From contig MPMG01000003.1 of assembly GCA_002238485.1 (NCBI GenBank), forward strand, positions 1 to 64,000: DNA of 64,000 bases, in the 5' to 3' direction. Every line of letters begins with the position of its first letter. Position 1 is the stretch's first letter. Made by a program: the position numbers and the translations under genes. Below are positions 34,190 to 42,260 of the stretch, piece by piece. The notes under the pieces are model-generated. The model saw only the letters and a program-made list of their open reading frames with translations, searched no databases and was not told the DNA's origin. The stretch is from Chloroflexi bacterium bin20. Its GTDB lineage: Bacteria > Chloroflexota > Anaerolineae > Aggregatilineales > Phototrophicaceae.

Positions 34190-35797
34190 ATGCCCAAGCC
34201 CCGCTGGCCATTGATCCTGCTGTTGTTGCTGTGTCTGGTCTTTGCCACCGCCATCGGCCCCTTGGAGCCCTTCGTTGATGTCAGCGAGGCAGCCGGCATC
34301 CACGCCACCCATCGCGGCGACTGGGAACTCTTTGAAGACGACTTCGCCGAAGGCTATCTGGGCATCGGGCAAGCCTGGGGCGACTACAATCGTGACGGCT
34401 GGCTCGATCTGTATGTGACGGGCAACCAGCACGCCAATATCTTGTATCGCAGCACGGGCGATGGCGCGTTTGAAGTCTCGCCGCTGTCCCCGCGAGTCGC
34501 CTTGGCAGATGCGCTGAGTGGCGGCGCAGTCTGGGCGGATTATGACAACGATGGCTGGCTCGATCTGTATGTGTTGAATCATGGCGAGAACACGCTTTTT
34601 CACAACGAAGGCGGCGCTGGCTTCCGCGATGTGACGGCGCAGGCTGGTGTTGGCGACCCCGGCAAAGGCACCACCGCCACCTGGGGCGACTATGACGGCG
34701 ATAGCTACCTCGATCTGTATGTGGTGAACTGGTCATGCTTCCCGGAATGTGGCGACCCCAACATCACGCGCGAGCACGATGAGGCTCGCGACACGCTTTA
34801 TCACAATCGCGGCGATGGCAGTTTCGCCGATGTAACGCATCTGCTGGATTACGATGAACTGCTGGGCAGCGGTTTCAGCGCCAGCTTCACCGATTATGAC
34901 AACGATGGCGATGCCGATCTGTATGTCGTCAATGATCAGTTTAAAAATATGCTGGGCAATATCTTGTGGCGCAACGATGGCGCGGGCTGCGGGGGCTGGT
35001 GCTTCAGCGAAGTTTCTATTGCGGCTGGCGCGCGCACCTTCATCCACGGCATGGGGCTGGCGGTCGGCGATTATGACAACGACCTCGACCTGGATTTCTA
35101 CTTCAGCGACATGGTCAATGGCATGGTCCTGCTGCAGAATCAAGGCGATGGCACGTTTGACGATGTGGCAGATGCCGCTGGCGTCGTGGTCGGGCCCAGC
35201 AGCGCCGTTGGCTGGGGCGCCATCTTCTTCGATTACAACAACGACAGCTGGCTCGACTTGTTCTTGACCGCCACAGAATTTATACAATTCGACATTTTCA
35301 GCGGTCCCGAGGGCATGATGTTTGCCTATCGAGACTATCTGTTTGCGAATCGCGGCGATGGCAGCTTTGCCGATGTGACGCCCGCCAGCTGGCTGAGCGA
35401 CCTGAAGCCGAGCATGGGGCTGGCCTATGCCGATTATGACCGCGATGGCTGGCTGGACGTTGTGCTTGGCAACTGGAACGAAGGCTACTCATTATATCGC
35501 AACACGGGCGCAGCCACCAGCAACCACAATTGGCTGAATGTGCGCTTGCAGGGCGGCGGCGACATCAACCGCGATGCAGTTGGCAGCCGCGTCTATATCA
35601 CGACGACCGGCGGACGCGTGCTGATGCAGGAAGTCAAAGCTGGCTCTAGCCTGGGCGCGGGCAACGACCTGGCGCTGCACTTCGGCTTGGGCGCAGAGGG
35701 AGTCGACAGGCTGCGGGTGCGCTGGTCCAGCGGACTTGAAGAAGTCCTCGTCGATGTCGCCGTCAATCAGTTTCTGCAATTGCAATACGGCGGCTAG
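34190..35797 (+). CDS. CRTAC1/ASPIC-UnbV FG-GAP repeat protein, exported
   Basis: 535 residues. The N-terminal hydrophobic segment (7-22) is a signal peptide or membrane anchor. Seven FG-GAP/VCBS motifs of the form DYDNDGWLDLYV, with Ca-binding Asp sets, form a beta-propeller. The C-terminal ASPIC/UnbV domain is WLNVRL...GVDRLRVRWSSG. It starts 16 bases after the second permease gene, so it belongs to the importer operon. A surface protein that gathers or holds glycan fragments near the binding protein is a reasonable guess. Confidence 0.85.
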   Translation: MPKPRWPLILLLLLCLVFATAIGPLEPFVDVSEAAGIHATHRGDWELFEDDFAEGYLGIGQAWGDYNRDGWLDLYVTGNQHANILYRSTGDGAFEVSPLSPRVALADALSGGAVWADYDNDGWLDLYVLNHGENTLFHNEGGAGFRDVTAQAGVGDPGKGTTATWGDYDGDSYLDLYVVNWSCFPECGDPNITREHDEARDTLYHNRGDGSFADVTHLLDYDELLGSGFSASFTDYDNDGDADLYVVNDQFKNMLGNILWRNDGAGCGGWCFSEVSIAAGARTFIHGMGLAVGDYDNDLDLDFYFSDMVNGMVLLQNQGDGTFDDVADAAGVVVGPSSAVGWGAIFFDYNNDSWLDLFLTATEFIQFDIFSGPEGMMFAYRDYLFANRGDGSFADVTPASWLSDLKPSMGLAYADYDRDGWLDVVLGNWNEGYSLYRNTGAATSNHNWLNVRLQGGGDINRDAVGSRVYITTTGGRVLMQEVKAGSSLGAGNDLALHFGLGAEGVDRLRVRWSSGLEEVLVDVAVNQFLQLQYGG

Positions 35798-35815
35798 CCT
35801 TGCCCCCGACCCCAA

Positions 35816-35895
35816 ACCCCTCCCCCAAAATGAGGGAGGGGCTACCATACTTAGGATCGCCTTGGGATCTCCCTTCCCTCGTTCTGGGGGAGGGG
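35816..35895. repeat. family B GC-rich repeats between convergent genes
   Basis: Two C-rich/G-rich hairpins (for example CCCCTCCC with GAGGGAGGGG) fill the 102-base gap between the FG-GAP gene and fucosidase E. Related to the segments at 6248-6435. May also act as a transcription barrier. Confidence 0.55.
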
Positions 35896-35899
35896 GTCG

Positions 35900-37141
35900 T
35901 TAGGCATTCAGATGCAGCTTGACCACTGGCACTTCGCAAAGTGGCTGCAGGACCGGCAATTCCAGGCGCGCGCAGTTGCTTTCGTCCACGCTGAAATGAA
36001 TTTGGCTGCCATCGTGCAAGAATTCGGCGTATTCGATCCGGTCGCCGATGCCATCCATATACAAATGCTTGAAGGGATAAGCGAAGATGTGGCAGTAGAG
36101 CGCATCGTCATTCTGCGTCAGGCGGCAGTCCATTGGCACGGGCAGGGCGCTGGCAGTGCAGCCATAGATGGCTTCGCTGTGCCCGGTCATCCACTGCGCA
36201 TAGACTTCCAGCGCTGCTTCGGCGCGCGCATCCAGCTCGCCTGTTGCGGTTGGTCCTACATTCATCAACAGGTTACCGCCAGTCGCCACCGTATTGACCA
36301 GCATGCGGATGAGCTGCCCCGGGCTCTTCCAGGTGGCTTCATCGCGGTGATAGCCCCAGCTGCCACTGAAGGTCTGGCAGGTCTCCCAGACAACTGGCTC
36401 GCCATCGACATGCACCCAGCCGCGCGGCTGCACCTGTTCTGGCGTATAGATATCGGCGGCGCTGGGCAAATCCAGGCGGTTGTTGATGATGATATCGGGC
36501 TGCAGGCTGCGGCTTAGCGCTTCCAAGCCCTCGCTGTCCCAGTCATCGCGCCCTTTGCCATCGGCGCCCGGATAGGAAAAGTCGTACCAGATGATGTCGA
36601 TCTTGCCGAAATTGCTCAGCAACTCGCGCACTTGATTCTTCATGTAGGCGCGGTAGCGGCTCATATCGCGGCCTGCATTGAGTTGCTCGCGCTGTTGGTG
36701 GTTGCGCAGGGCGTGAATGCGGTCGATTGTGAAATCAGGGTGATGCCAGTCGATCAGCGAATAATAGAAGCCGACCTTTATGCCGCGGCTGCGAAAAGCC
36801 TCGACCACTGCTGCCAGCAAGTCCTTTCCCCAGGGGGTGTTGGTGGCTTTGTAATCGCTGTGCTGCGTATCCCACAGGCAGAAGCCATCGTGATGCTTTG
36901 AGGTGATGACCATGTATTTCATGCCGGCGGCGGCTGCCAGGTCTGCCCAGCGTCCGGGATCAAAGCGGCGCGGGTTAAAGAGGCGAAAATAGGGTTCATA
37001 CTGCTCATCGGTCATCTCTTCGCGCTGTTTCACCCATTCATGACGGGCGGGCATGGCATACAGCCCCCAGTGGATGAACATGCCGAAGCGGTCGCGCAGG
37101 AACCAGTCGGTTTTGCCTTTGGTGGGCTTGGGATTGAGCAT
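35900..37141 (-). CDS. GH29 alpha-L-fucosidase (E)
   Basis: 413 residues, like fucosidase A in size and layout. Motifs: RFGMFIHWGLYAMPAR (18-33), ITSKHHDGFCLWDT (79-92), YYSLIDWHHPDF (126-137) and IIWYD with likely nucleophile D187. No signal peptide. GGAGATG lies ahead of ATG 37141; the longer frame upstream is rejected because homology starts at MLNPKPTKGK. A palindrome at 37203-37218 upstream may control it. Confidence 0.9.
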   Translation of the reverse strand: MLNPKPTKGKTDWFLRDRFGMFIHWGLYAMPARHEWVKQREEMTDEQYEPYFRLFNPRRFDPGRWADLAAAAGMKYMVITSKHHDGFCLWDTQHSDYKATNTPWGKDLLAAVVEAFRSRGIKVGFYYSLIDWHHPDFTIDRIHALRNHQQREQLNAGRDMSRYRAYMKNQVRELLSNFGKIDIIWYDFSYPGADGKGRDDWDSEGLEALSRSLQPDIIINNRLDLPSAADIYTPEQVQPRGWVHVDGEPVVWETCQTFSGSWGYHRDEATWKSPGQLIRMLVNTVATGGNLLMNVGPTATGELDARAEAALEVYAQWMTGHSEAIYGCTASALPVPMDCRLTQNDDALYCHIFAYPFKHLYMDGIGDRIEYAEFLHDGSQIHFSVDESNCARLELPVLQPLCEVPVVKLHLNA

Positions 37142-37202
37142 GGCTTCATCTCCGTGACAATCAATATGCCCATATTGTAACCACAGAGGACACCGTGCAG
37201 GA

Positions 37203-37218
37203 ACGATACTCGTATCGT
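37203..37218. promoter_or_regulatory. 16-bp palindrome upstream of fucosidase E, possible operator
   Basis: ACGATAC and GTATCGT form perfect 7-bp arms around TC. It lies about 60 bases before the start of fucosidase E and after the Ldh-family gene. Such sites are typical of LacI- or GntR-type repressors. No clear -35/-10 pair was found around it. Confidence 0.4.
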
Positions 37219-37282
37219 CCGCTCCAAACCCCTCAGCCCCGTATAATGATGGACGCGCATCCCCCGAAATCGCTGGCAAAGT

Positions 37283-38314
37283 TTACAGATTCACGCCCAA
37301 CTCCTTCGCCAGTTCTCGCAGATCTGCCCATACCGCATCGGGCAGGGGAATGCCGGCACAGACGCGCCTTGCGTATGCTCGCGCTTCTGGTTCGCCAGGC
37401 AGCAACACTTCTTCGAAACCAGCTGCGGGCCGCACAGCTTTGACGCGTGACTTTAGCGCATCAACCTGCGCCGCAAAATCTGTGCTGTCGTCAAAGGCTT
37501 CGGGCGACAAAGCCAGCAGCAGCGTGGGATTGCCAAAATGAAAGTCGGGCGCGATGATGGGACGATGCCCAGCCAGCAGGGTCGGGATCAGCTCCATCAT
37601 CATCGCCAAGCCCGAGCCTTTGTGCAGCCCCATGGGCAACAGCACAGCGCCTTTGTCCAGCAGTTGCGCATCGGTGGTCGGGTTGCCATGCCTGTCCAGC
37701 ATCATGCCGCTGGGGGCTGGCTTTTCTTTGGCGCGCGCCAGCACGATCTTGCCATGCGCCACGCCAGCTGTCGCGAAGTCCAGCAGCAACGTCTCGCCGG
37801 CGAGGCAGGGCACAGCGAAGGACATGGGATTCGTGCCGAAGACGCGCTCGCGCCCACCATAGGGCGTAACCCAGCCGCGATACATGGTGCCGCTGGTGAA
37901 GCCAATGCCGATCAAGCCCTCAGCTGCGATTTGCGCCGTGTATTCGCCCAGCCGACCAATATGCGTCGTTTGTCCCAAGGACACAGCCGCGATGCCATAT
38001 TCCCCGCCCAGCTTTCGCGCCAAATCAGCCGCAAATCTCGCCCCCACCTGCCCGAATCCATAGCCACCGCTCACCATGGCTGTCGCCCCGAAACGTTTGC
38101 CTACTTGTGGTCGCTGCCTGGGTTGGATCATGCCAGAGCGGATCATCGTGATGTACTGTTTCACGCGCAGCACGCCATGCGAGTCGTGTCCAAACAGGTT
38201 GGTCATCACCAGCGACTCGGCGACGATCGCAGCGATGTCATCGGGCGTTCCAGCCGCGGCGAAGATGTCGCGGCACAGGCTCGTCAGTGGCTCGGCGTGG
38301 ATGGTGTGCGTCAT
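37283..38314 (-). CDS. Ldh-family (malate/L-lactate type) oxidoreductase
   Basis: 343 residues of the LDH2/MDH2 family, which reduces or oxidises 2-oxo or 2-hydroxy acids with NAD(P). Motifs: NLFGHDSHGVLRV (H46), VSLGQTTHIGRLGEY (H118, the probable catalytic His), FGTNPMSFAVPC and GSGLAMMMELI. AAAGGA lies ahead of ATG 38314. L-lactate and 2-keto acids are end products of non-phosphorylated fucose breakdown, so a role late in that pathway fits. The exact substrate is not determined. Confidence 0.85.
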   Translation of the reverse strand: MTHTIHAEPLTSLCRDIFAAAGTPDDIAAIVAESLVMTNLFGHDSHGVLRVKQYITMIRSGMIQPRQRPQVGKRFGATAMVSGGYGFGQVGARFAADLARKLGGEYGIAAVSLGQTTHIGRLGEYTAQIAAEGLIGIGFTSGTMYRGWVTPYGGRERVFGTNPMSFAVPCLAGETLLLDFATAGVAHGKIVLARAKEKPAPSGMMLDRHGNPTTDAQLLDKGAVLLPMGLHKGSGLAMMMELIPTLLAGHRPIIAPDFHFGNPTLLLALSPEAFDDSTDFAAQVDALKSRVKAVRPAAGFEEVLLPGEPEARAYARRVCAGIPLPDAVWADLRELAKELGVNL

Positions 38315-38421
38315 AGGAATCCTTTTCTCTTCTTGCCGCAAGATTGTACCCAGCGAGGCTCATTGGCACAGCGCGTATACGCATCCGTCGGGAGTGGTGA
38401 AGGTGTTGATGTGTCCCTCAT

Positions 38422-38511
38422 TTCCCCACCCTAAATCTCTCTCCAACCTGTGGACAGAATTCGCGCGTGTACTTTGCCTCCCCCCGACTTTTCGGGGGGA
38501 CCGAGGGGGGT
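38422..38511. repeat. family B segment followed by a family A copy
   Basis: The stretch around 38425-38447 is the inverse of the ATTTAGGGTGGGG segment at 6411-6430. At 38476-38511 is a family A copy with TTCGCGCGT lead-in, GCCTCC, C-run, GACTTTTC and G-run. The lead-in also appears in the degenerate inverted copy at 42121, so the mobile unit is longer than the hairpin. Confidence 0.6.
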
Positions 38512-38575
38512 AGAAAAAAGTGTCCACTCAGGGTTGTGCTGTCCATGATTCACCACTCCCCATCCGCCAGACAAG

Positions 38576-38604
38576 TTGCGCATGTTTGTCCAGGCGTTTA
38601 CAAT
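38576..38604 (+). promoter_or_regulatory. promoter of sulfatase 2, giving a leaderless mRNA
   Basis: TTGCGC (38576-38581), a 17-bp spacer and TACAAT (38599-38604). The ATG at 38612 is only eight bases after the -10 box, so transcription should start at or next to the initiation codon. No ribosome site is present, in agreement. Confidence 0.65.
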
Positions 38605-38611
38605 CCTGCGC

Positions 38612-40078
38612 ATGCAACCTGCCAACCTGCTCTTCATCATCAGCGACCAGCACCAGGCGGCGGCGATGGGCTGTGCTGGGCATCCGCTGGTACAGACTCC
38701 GAATCTGGACGCGCTGGCGGCGGCTGGCACGCGCTTCCGCAAGGCCTATACCAATTGCGCCATTTGTGTGCCGGCGCGCGCTTCTCTGGCAACCGGACGT
38801 TATGTGCACAAAATCGGCAATTGGGACAACGGCTTGCCCTACGATGGCGTCATCCCCAGCTGGATGCACCGACTGCGCGACAAGGGCAGGACGATCGACA
38901 CGATCGGCAAGCTGCACTTTCGCGGCGGCGATGATTATGGATTCACGCGCGAAATCGAACCGCTGCATGTTGTCGGCGGCATCGGCGATCCGGCCACGGG
39001 CATCCGCGATGGTTCGCTGACTCGGGAGTCGCGCATTGGCATTGACGAAGCTGGTCCAGGCGACTCCACCTACCAGCAATACGACATCCGCAACCGCGAA
39101 AACGCCATCCGCTGGCTGCGCGAGCATGCCGATGACGAACAACCCTGGGCGCTCTTTTTGTCTTTCGTGACGCCGCACCCGCCCTTTTTGGCGCCCCCTG
39201 CCGATTATGCCCGCTACCGCCACGAAGACATCACGCTGCCGCCGCAATGGGCGCAGGCTGATTGGTCGGCGCACCCCGCTTATGCTTGGATGCGGCGCTT
39301 TTTTGGCTATGAAAGGCCTTTTGACGAAGCCGATATCCGCCGCCTGCAGGCCACCTATTACGGCATTTGCAGCTTCCTGGACGCACAAATCGGGCAAGTG
39401 CTGGCGGCGCTGGACGGGCTGAAACTGCGCGAGAGCACGCGCATCATCTATACCTCCGATCATGGCGAGCAACTGGGCGCGCGCGGCCTCTTTGGCAAGT
39501 TCACCATGTACGAAGAGGCTTCCGCTGTGCCGCTGATCATGGCGGGCGCGGATGTGCCAGTCGGGGTGGAGGTCGATACGCCGGTGTCGCTGATCGACTG
39601 TCATCCAACCGTCATGCAGGCGCTGGGCTGCCCAAAACATGCCGACGATGCCGACCTGCCTGGCGATTCACTGTGGCAGATTGCCGCCGCAGATGATCAT
39701 GACCGAACGGTCTTCGCCGAGTACCATGCCATCGCCTCTCGCAATGCCTTTTATATGCTGCGCGACCGCCGCCATAAGCTGATATATCATGTCGATGCGC
39801 CGGCACAGCTTTTCGACCTGTGTGACGATCCGCTCGAATTGCGCGATCTGGCGCATCGCGAAGACGCCGAGTCACAGCGCTTGCTGGCGGATTATCAATC
39901 GCGGCTGCGGCAGATCGTCGATCCCGAAGCGGTGGATGCGCGGGCAAAAGCCGATCAGCAGCGGCGCATCGAGTCGCTGGGCGGACGCGAGGCTGTGGTG
40001 GCGCGTGGCGCGTTCATCAATTCGCCTGTGCCCGGCGAATCCCCGCAGTTCCGCGCCTTCCAACCAGCTGAAAACTAG
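38612..40078 (+). CDS. S1-family sulfatase (2)
   Basis: 488 residues. The formylglycine motif CVPAR starts at C52 (Ala in place of the usual Ser at the fourth position, an allowed variant). Metal ligands D12 and Q13 lie in ISDQH; also GKLHF, YTSDHGEQLGARGLFGK and the C-terminal YHVDAPAQLFDL. No signal peptide. It differs from sulfatase 1 in metal ligand (DQ against DD) and motif, so it likely acts on a different sulfate position. ATG 38612 is supported by the promoter spacing; 38576 and 38582 are alternatives without support. Confidence 0.9.
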   Translation: MQPANLLFIISDQHQAAAMGCAGHPLVQTPNLDALAAAGTRFRKAYTNCAICVPARASLATGRYVHKIGNWDNGLPYDGVIPSWMHRLRDKGRTIDTIGKLHFRGGDDYGFTREIEPLHVVGGIGDPATGIRDGSLTRESRIGIDEAGPGDSTYQQYDIRNRENAIRWLREHADDEQPWALFLSFVTPHPPFLAPPADYARYRHEDITLPPQWAQADWSAHPAYAWMRRFFGYERPFDEADIRRLQATYYGICSFLDAQIGQVLAALDGLKLRESTRIIYTSDHGEQLGARGLFGKFTMYEEASAVPLIMAGADVPVGVEVDTPVSLIDCHPTVMQALGCPKHADDADLPGDSLWQIAAADDHDRTVFAEYHAIASRNAFYMLRDRRHKLIYHVDAPAQLFDLCDDPLELRDLAHREDAESQRLLADYQSRLRQIVDPEAVDARAKADQQRRIESLGGREAVVARGAFINSPVPGESPQFRAFQPAEN

Positions 40079-40089
40079 CGCAGGCAAAG

Positions 40090-40114
40090 AAAAACCCCTT
40101 CGTCGTTGAAGGGG
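40090..40114 (-). terminator. terminator of tRNA-Arg
   Basis: On the minus strand CCCCTTC (40114-40108) pairs with GAAGGGG (40101-40095), followed by five T residues (40094-40090). It starts seven bases after the tRNA. Confidence 0.85.
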
Positions 40115-40120
40115 CTGTTG

Positions 40121-40193
40121 CGTGCCTGGAGAGATTCGAACTCCCGACACCTGGTTCCGTAGACCAGTGCTCTATCCGCTGAGCTACAGGCAC
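40121..40193 (-). tRNA. tRNA-Arg(ACG)
   Basis: Acceptor GTGCCTG pairs with CAGGCAC (plus-strand 40187-40193 and 40122-40128), discriminator G. The anticodon stem CTGGT/ACCAG holds loop CTACGGA, anticodon ACG (A34 probably edited to inosine). The T arm contains TTCGAAT. CCA is not encoded. Confidence 0.95.
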
Positions 40194-40207
40194 ATCGGCA
40201 AGGACCA

Positions 40208-40236
40208 GCATAGACGGCGCGATTGCCCATGTCAAG
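40208..40236 (-). promoter_or_regulatory. promoter of tRNA-Arg
   Basis: TTGACA (40236-40231), a 17-bp spacer and TATGCT (40213-40208) on the minus strand, 14 bases ahead of the mature tRNA 5' end. Confidence 0.8.
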
Positions 40237-40263
40237 CATTAATCGACTGGGGCATGGGTCTTT

Positions 40264-40292
40264 TTGCGCAGAATCGCTATCACTACTATAAT
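40264..40292 (+). promoter_or_regulatory. promoter of the SH3b lipoprotein, giving a leaderless mRNA
   Basis: TTGCGC (40264-40269), a 17-bp spacer and a perfect TATAAT (40287-40292). The GTG at 40301 begins nine bases after the -10 box, nearly the same spacing as at sulfatase 2. Confidence 0.75.
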
Positions 40293-40300
40293 TTGTCATC

Positions 40301-41362
40301 GTGAGCGGTCGAATGCCTTCCCTGCGGATATGTATTGTGTTGTTGGCGGCGCTCTTGCTGGCGCCTTGGCTGGTATCTTGTCAGTTGCCCAGCCTCAACG
40401 CGCCCACGGAAACACCCACACTCACCCCCAGCGACAGTCCAAAACCGACTGACTCGCCAGAACCGACTGCCTCGCCGACTGAGACGCATAGGCCCACCGC
40501 CACGCACAGTCCCACCGCCACATTCACAGCTTCCACCACCCCAAGTCCTACCGCCACCCCGACTCCCACTGCCACGCCCACGCTCTACGGCATCGTCAAT
40601 GCCCGCCAACGCATCAATGTGCGCAGCGGGCCAGGCATGACATTCGCAGCCATCAATGCACTGTCGCCGGGCGAGGGCGCACAGATCATCGGGCAAGATC
40701 AGGCCAATGGCTGGTATCAAATCCAGCTGGAAGGCGAAACGACTGGCTGGGTCAGCGCGGCGCTGCTGCTGGTGGAGACGCCAACACCGCCGATCACGCT
40801 TGTGCCGACTGCCAATTACAGTCTGCTGCTGGATATCCCCATTGTCGATCTGCCCGCCGCCCATGCCACGGCTACTGCCATCGCAGTTTCAAATGTTGAA
40901 ATAGTTGCGCCCTCCACAGCCGCCACCTCTCCGCCCGCGCAAGCCACTCTGCCCGCCGCCACGCCACGCCACGATGTCGATGTCTTTGCCTTTTGTGATG
41001 ACCTCTCCTTTGGCCTGCCGCCACCAGCCGGGTTGACTAGCGGCTCGACCATCAGAATCTTCTGGGGCTGGTTCGCCAGCAGCGAAGCCCTGGTCTGGCA
41101 GCACATCAACAACGCCCTGCACGAGCTGCGCGTCAATGGCACAGCAATTGCAGACGTGGACATCTATCGCCTGACGCCGCGCCAGGATGGCAGTCAATAT
41201 GTTGCCTACTGGTATGTGCCTTTTGGTCCGCTGACGGCGGGAACATTCGAAATCACGTACCGCGTCAGCTGGCAGAGCGCCATCAGCGATGGCTACGCGC
41301 GTTATGGTCCTGGCACAAGTACGGAATTTGAAGAAGAAAGCTGCAGCTTCGTCGTCCGATGA
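40301..41362 (+). CDS. SH3b-domain lipoprotein with Thr/Pro-rich stalk
   Basis: 353 residues. A hydrophobic signal ends in lipobox LVSC (C27), so it is membrane-anchored. Residues 30-95 are a low-complexity Thr/Pro/Ser stalk, then comes an SH3b domain (GIVNARQRINVRSGPG...TTGWVSAALLL), a cell-wall binding module. A C-terminal beta-rich domain (IRIFWGWFASSEALVWQ) is of unknown type. GTG 40301 is chosen from the leaderless promoter; ATG 40313 is the alternative. Its TGA overlaps the next start (ATGA). Confidence 0.85.
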   Translation: MSGRMPSLRICIVLLAALLLAPWLVSCQLPSLNAPTETPTLTPSDSPKPTDSPEPTASPTETHRPTATHSPTATFTASTTPSPTATPTPTATPTLYGIVNARQRINVRSGPGMTFAAINALSPGEGAQIIGQDQANGWYQIQLEGETTGWVSAALLLVETPTPPITLVPTANYSLLLDIPIVDLPAAHATATAIAVSNVEIVAPSTAATSPPAQATLPAATPRHDVDVFAFCDDLSFGLPPPAGLTSGSTIRIFWGWFASSEALVWQHINNALHELRVNGTAIADVDIYRLTPRQDGSQYVAYWYVPFGPLTAGTFEITYRVSWQSAISDGYARYGPGTSTEFEEESCSFVVR

Positions 41363-42114
41363 CGATTGGACAGCGGGGCCAGCCATGGCAGATCACCCGG
41401 CTGGGAGATGCCCAGGTAATCTGCGCGAATGGCGAATGGCGCCTTGCGCTGCCTGCTGCCAGCGGCGCCAAGTATCACGATGCCCAGATCAGCGATTATA
41501 ACACTGCGCGCGATTTCCAAAATGCGCCACCGCTGCGCCTGAGCTTGAACGCCCGCTTCGAAGGCGAGCTTCGTGGGACGGCTGGCTTCGGCTTTTGGAA
41601 TCACGCTTTTGTGCCGGGCGAGCGCCGCATTCGGCTGCCGCAGGCGCTTTGGTTCTTCTACAGCAGCCCGCCCGGTAACATCGCGCTCGCCAAAGGACTG
41701 CCCGGACAGGGCTGGAAGGCAGCGACCTTCAATGCACGCAATTGGCGTTTTCTGGGGCTGTTGCCGCTTGCGCCGCTCGGCTGCTTGTTGATGCGCAGTC
41801 GACTCATGTACGACGCGCTCTGGGATTTTGGACAGCGCGCGCTGGGCGTCCATGAAGTTTTATTGGATGCGGCGCTGCTGCGTGATTATCATAGCTATAG
41901 CATCGACTGGCGGGCGGATGGCGCAATCTTCCGTGTAAATGGCACAGAAGTCTTGACTGCGGATTCTGTGCCCGGGGCGCGGCTGGGATTCGTGGCCTGG
42001 GTTGATAATCAGTACGCTATCGTAAGTCCGCAGGGACGCTTTGGGCATGGCACATTGGCTGTCCCGCAACGGCAATCGCTGCATATCCGCGACTTGCGCA
42101 TCGCTCTGCTCTAG
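41359..42114 (+). CDS. unknown concanavalin-like beta-sandwich protein
   Basis: 251 residues, not exported by a recognisable signal. Segments YHSYSIDWRADGAIFRVNGTEVL and LRLSLNARFEGEL resemble the GH16/LamG jelly-roll fold, but the GH16 catalytic motif (E-x-D-x-x-E) is absent, so it is probably not a glucanase. A hydrophobic stretch (FLGLLPLAPLGCLLM) lies mid-protein. It is translationally coupled to the lipoprotein. Function unknown. Confidence 0.6.
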   Translation: MTIGQRGQPWQITRLGDAQVICANGEWRLALPAASGAKYHDAQISDYNTARDFQNAPPLRLSLNARFEGELRGTAGFGFWNHAFVPGERRIRLPQALWFFYSSPPGNIALAKGLPGQGWKAATFNARNWRFLGLLPLAPLGCLLMRSRLMYDALWDFGQRALGVHEVLLDAALLRDYHSYSIDWRADGAIFRVNGTEVLTADSVPGARLGFVAWVDNQYAIVSPQGRFGHGTLAVPQRQSLHIRDLRIALL

Positions 42115-42120
42115 GTCAAC

Positions 42121-42152
42121 CCCATTCAATCCCTCCGAAAAGTTGGGAGGCA
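42121..42152 (-). repeat. degenerate inverted family A repeat
   Basis: Read on the minus strand, it shares CGCGCGT, TTTGCCTCC and ACTTTTCGG with the copy at 38476. The rest has decayed, suggesting an old copy. Confidence 0.45.
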
Positions 42153-42260
42153 AAATACGCGCGGATTCACGGCCCCGCCTCAATCGCTGCTGTGCCTGTC
42201 CGCTCTGTGCGGGTAGAATGACCTGCAAGAACGCCGCCGCGATCCGCGCGGGGAGCCGTC

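Noticed and set aside
40264..40292. Terminator of a plus-strand transcript from sulfatase 2 at 40090-40114
   Set aside because: The hairpin is followed by a T-run only on the minus strand, so it belongs to tRNA-Arg.
41359..42114. GH16 laminarinase
   Set aside because: The fold looks similar but the catalytic Glu-Asp-Glu motif is missing.
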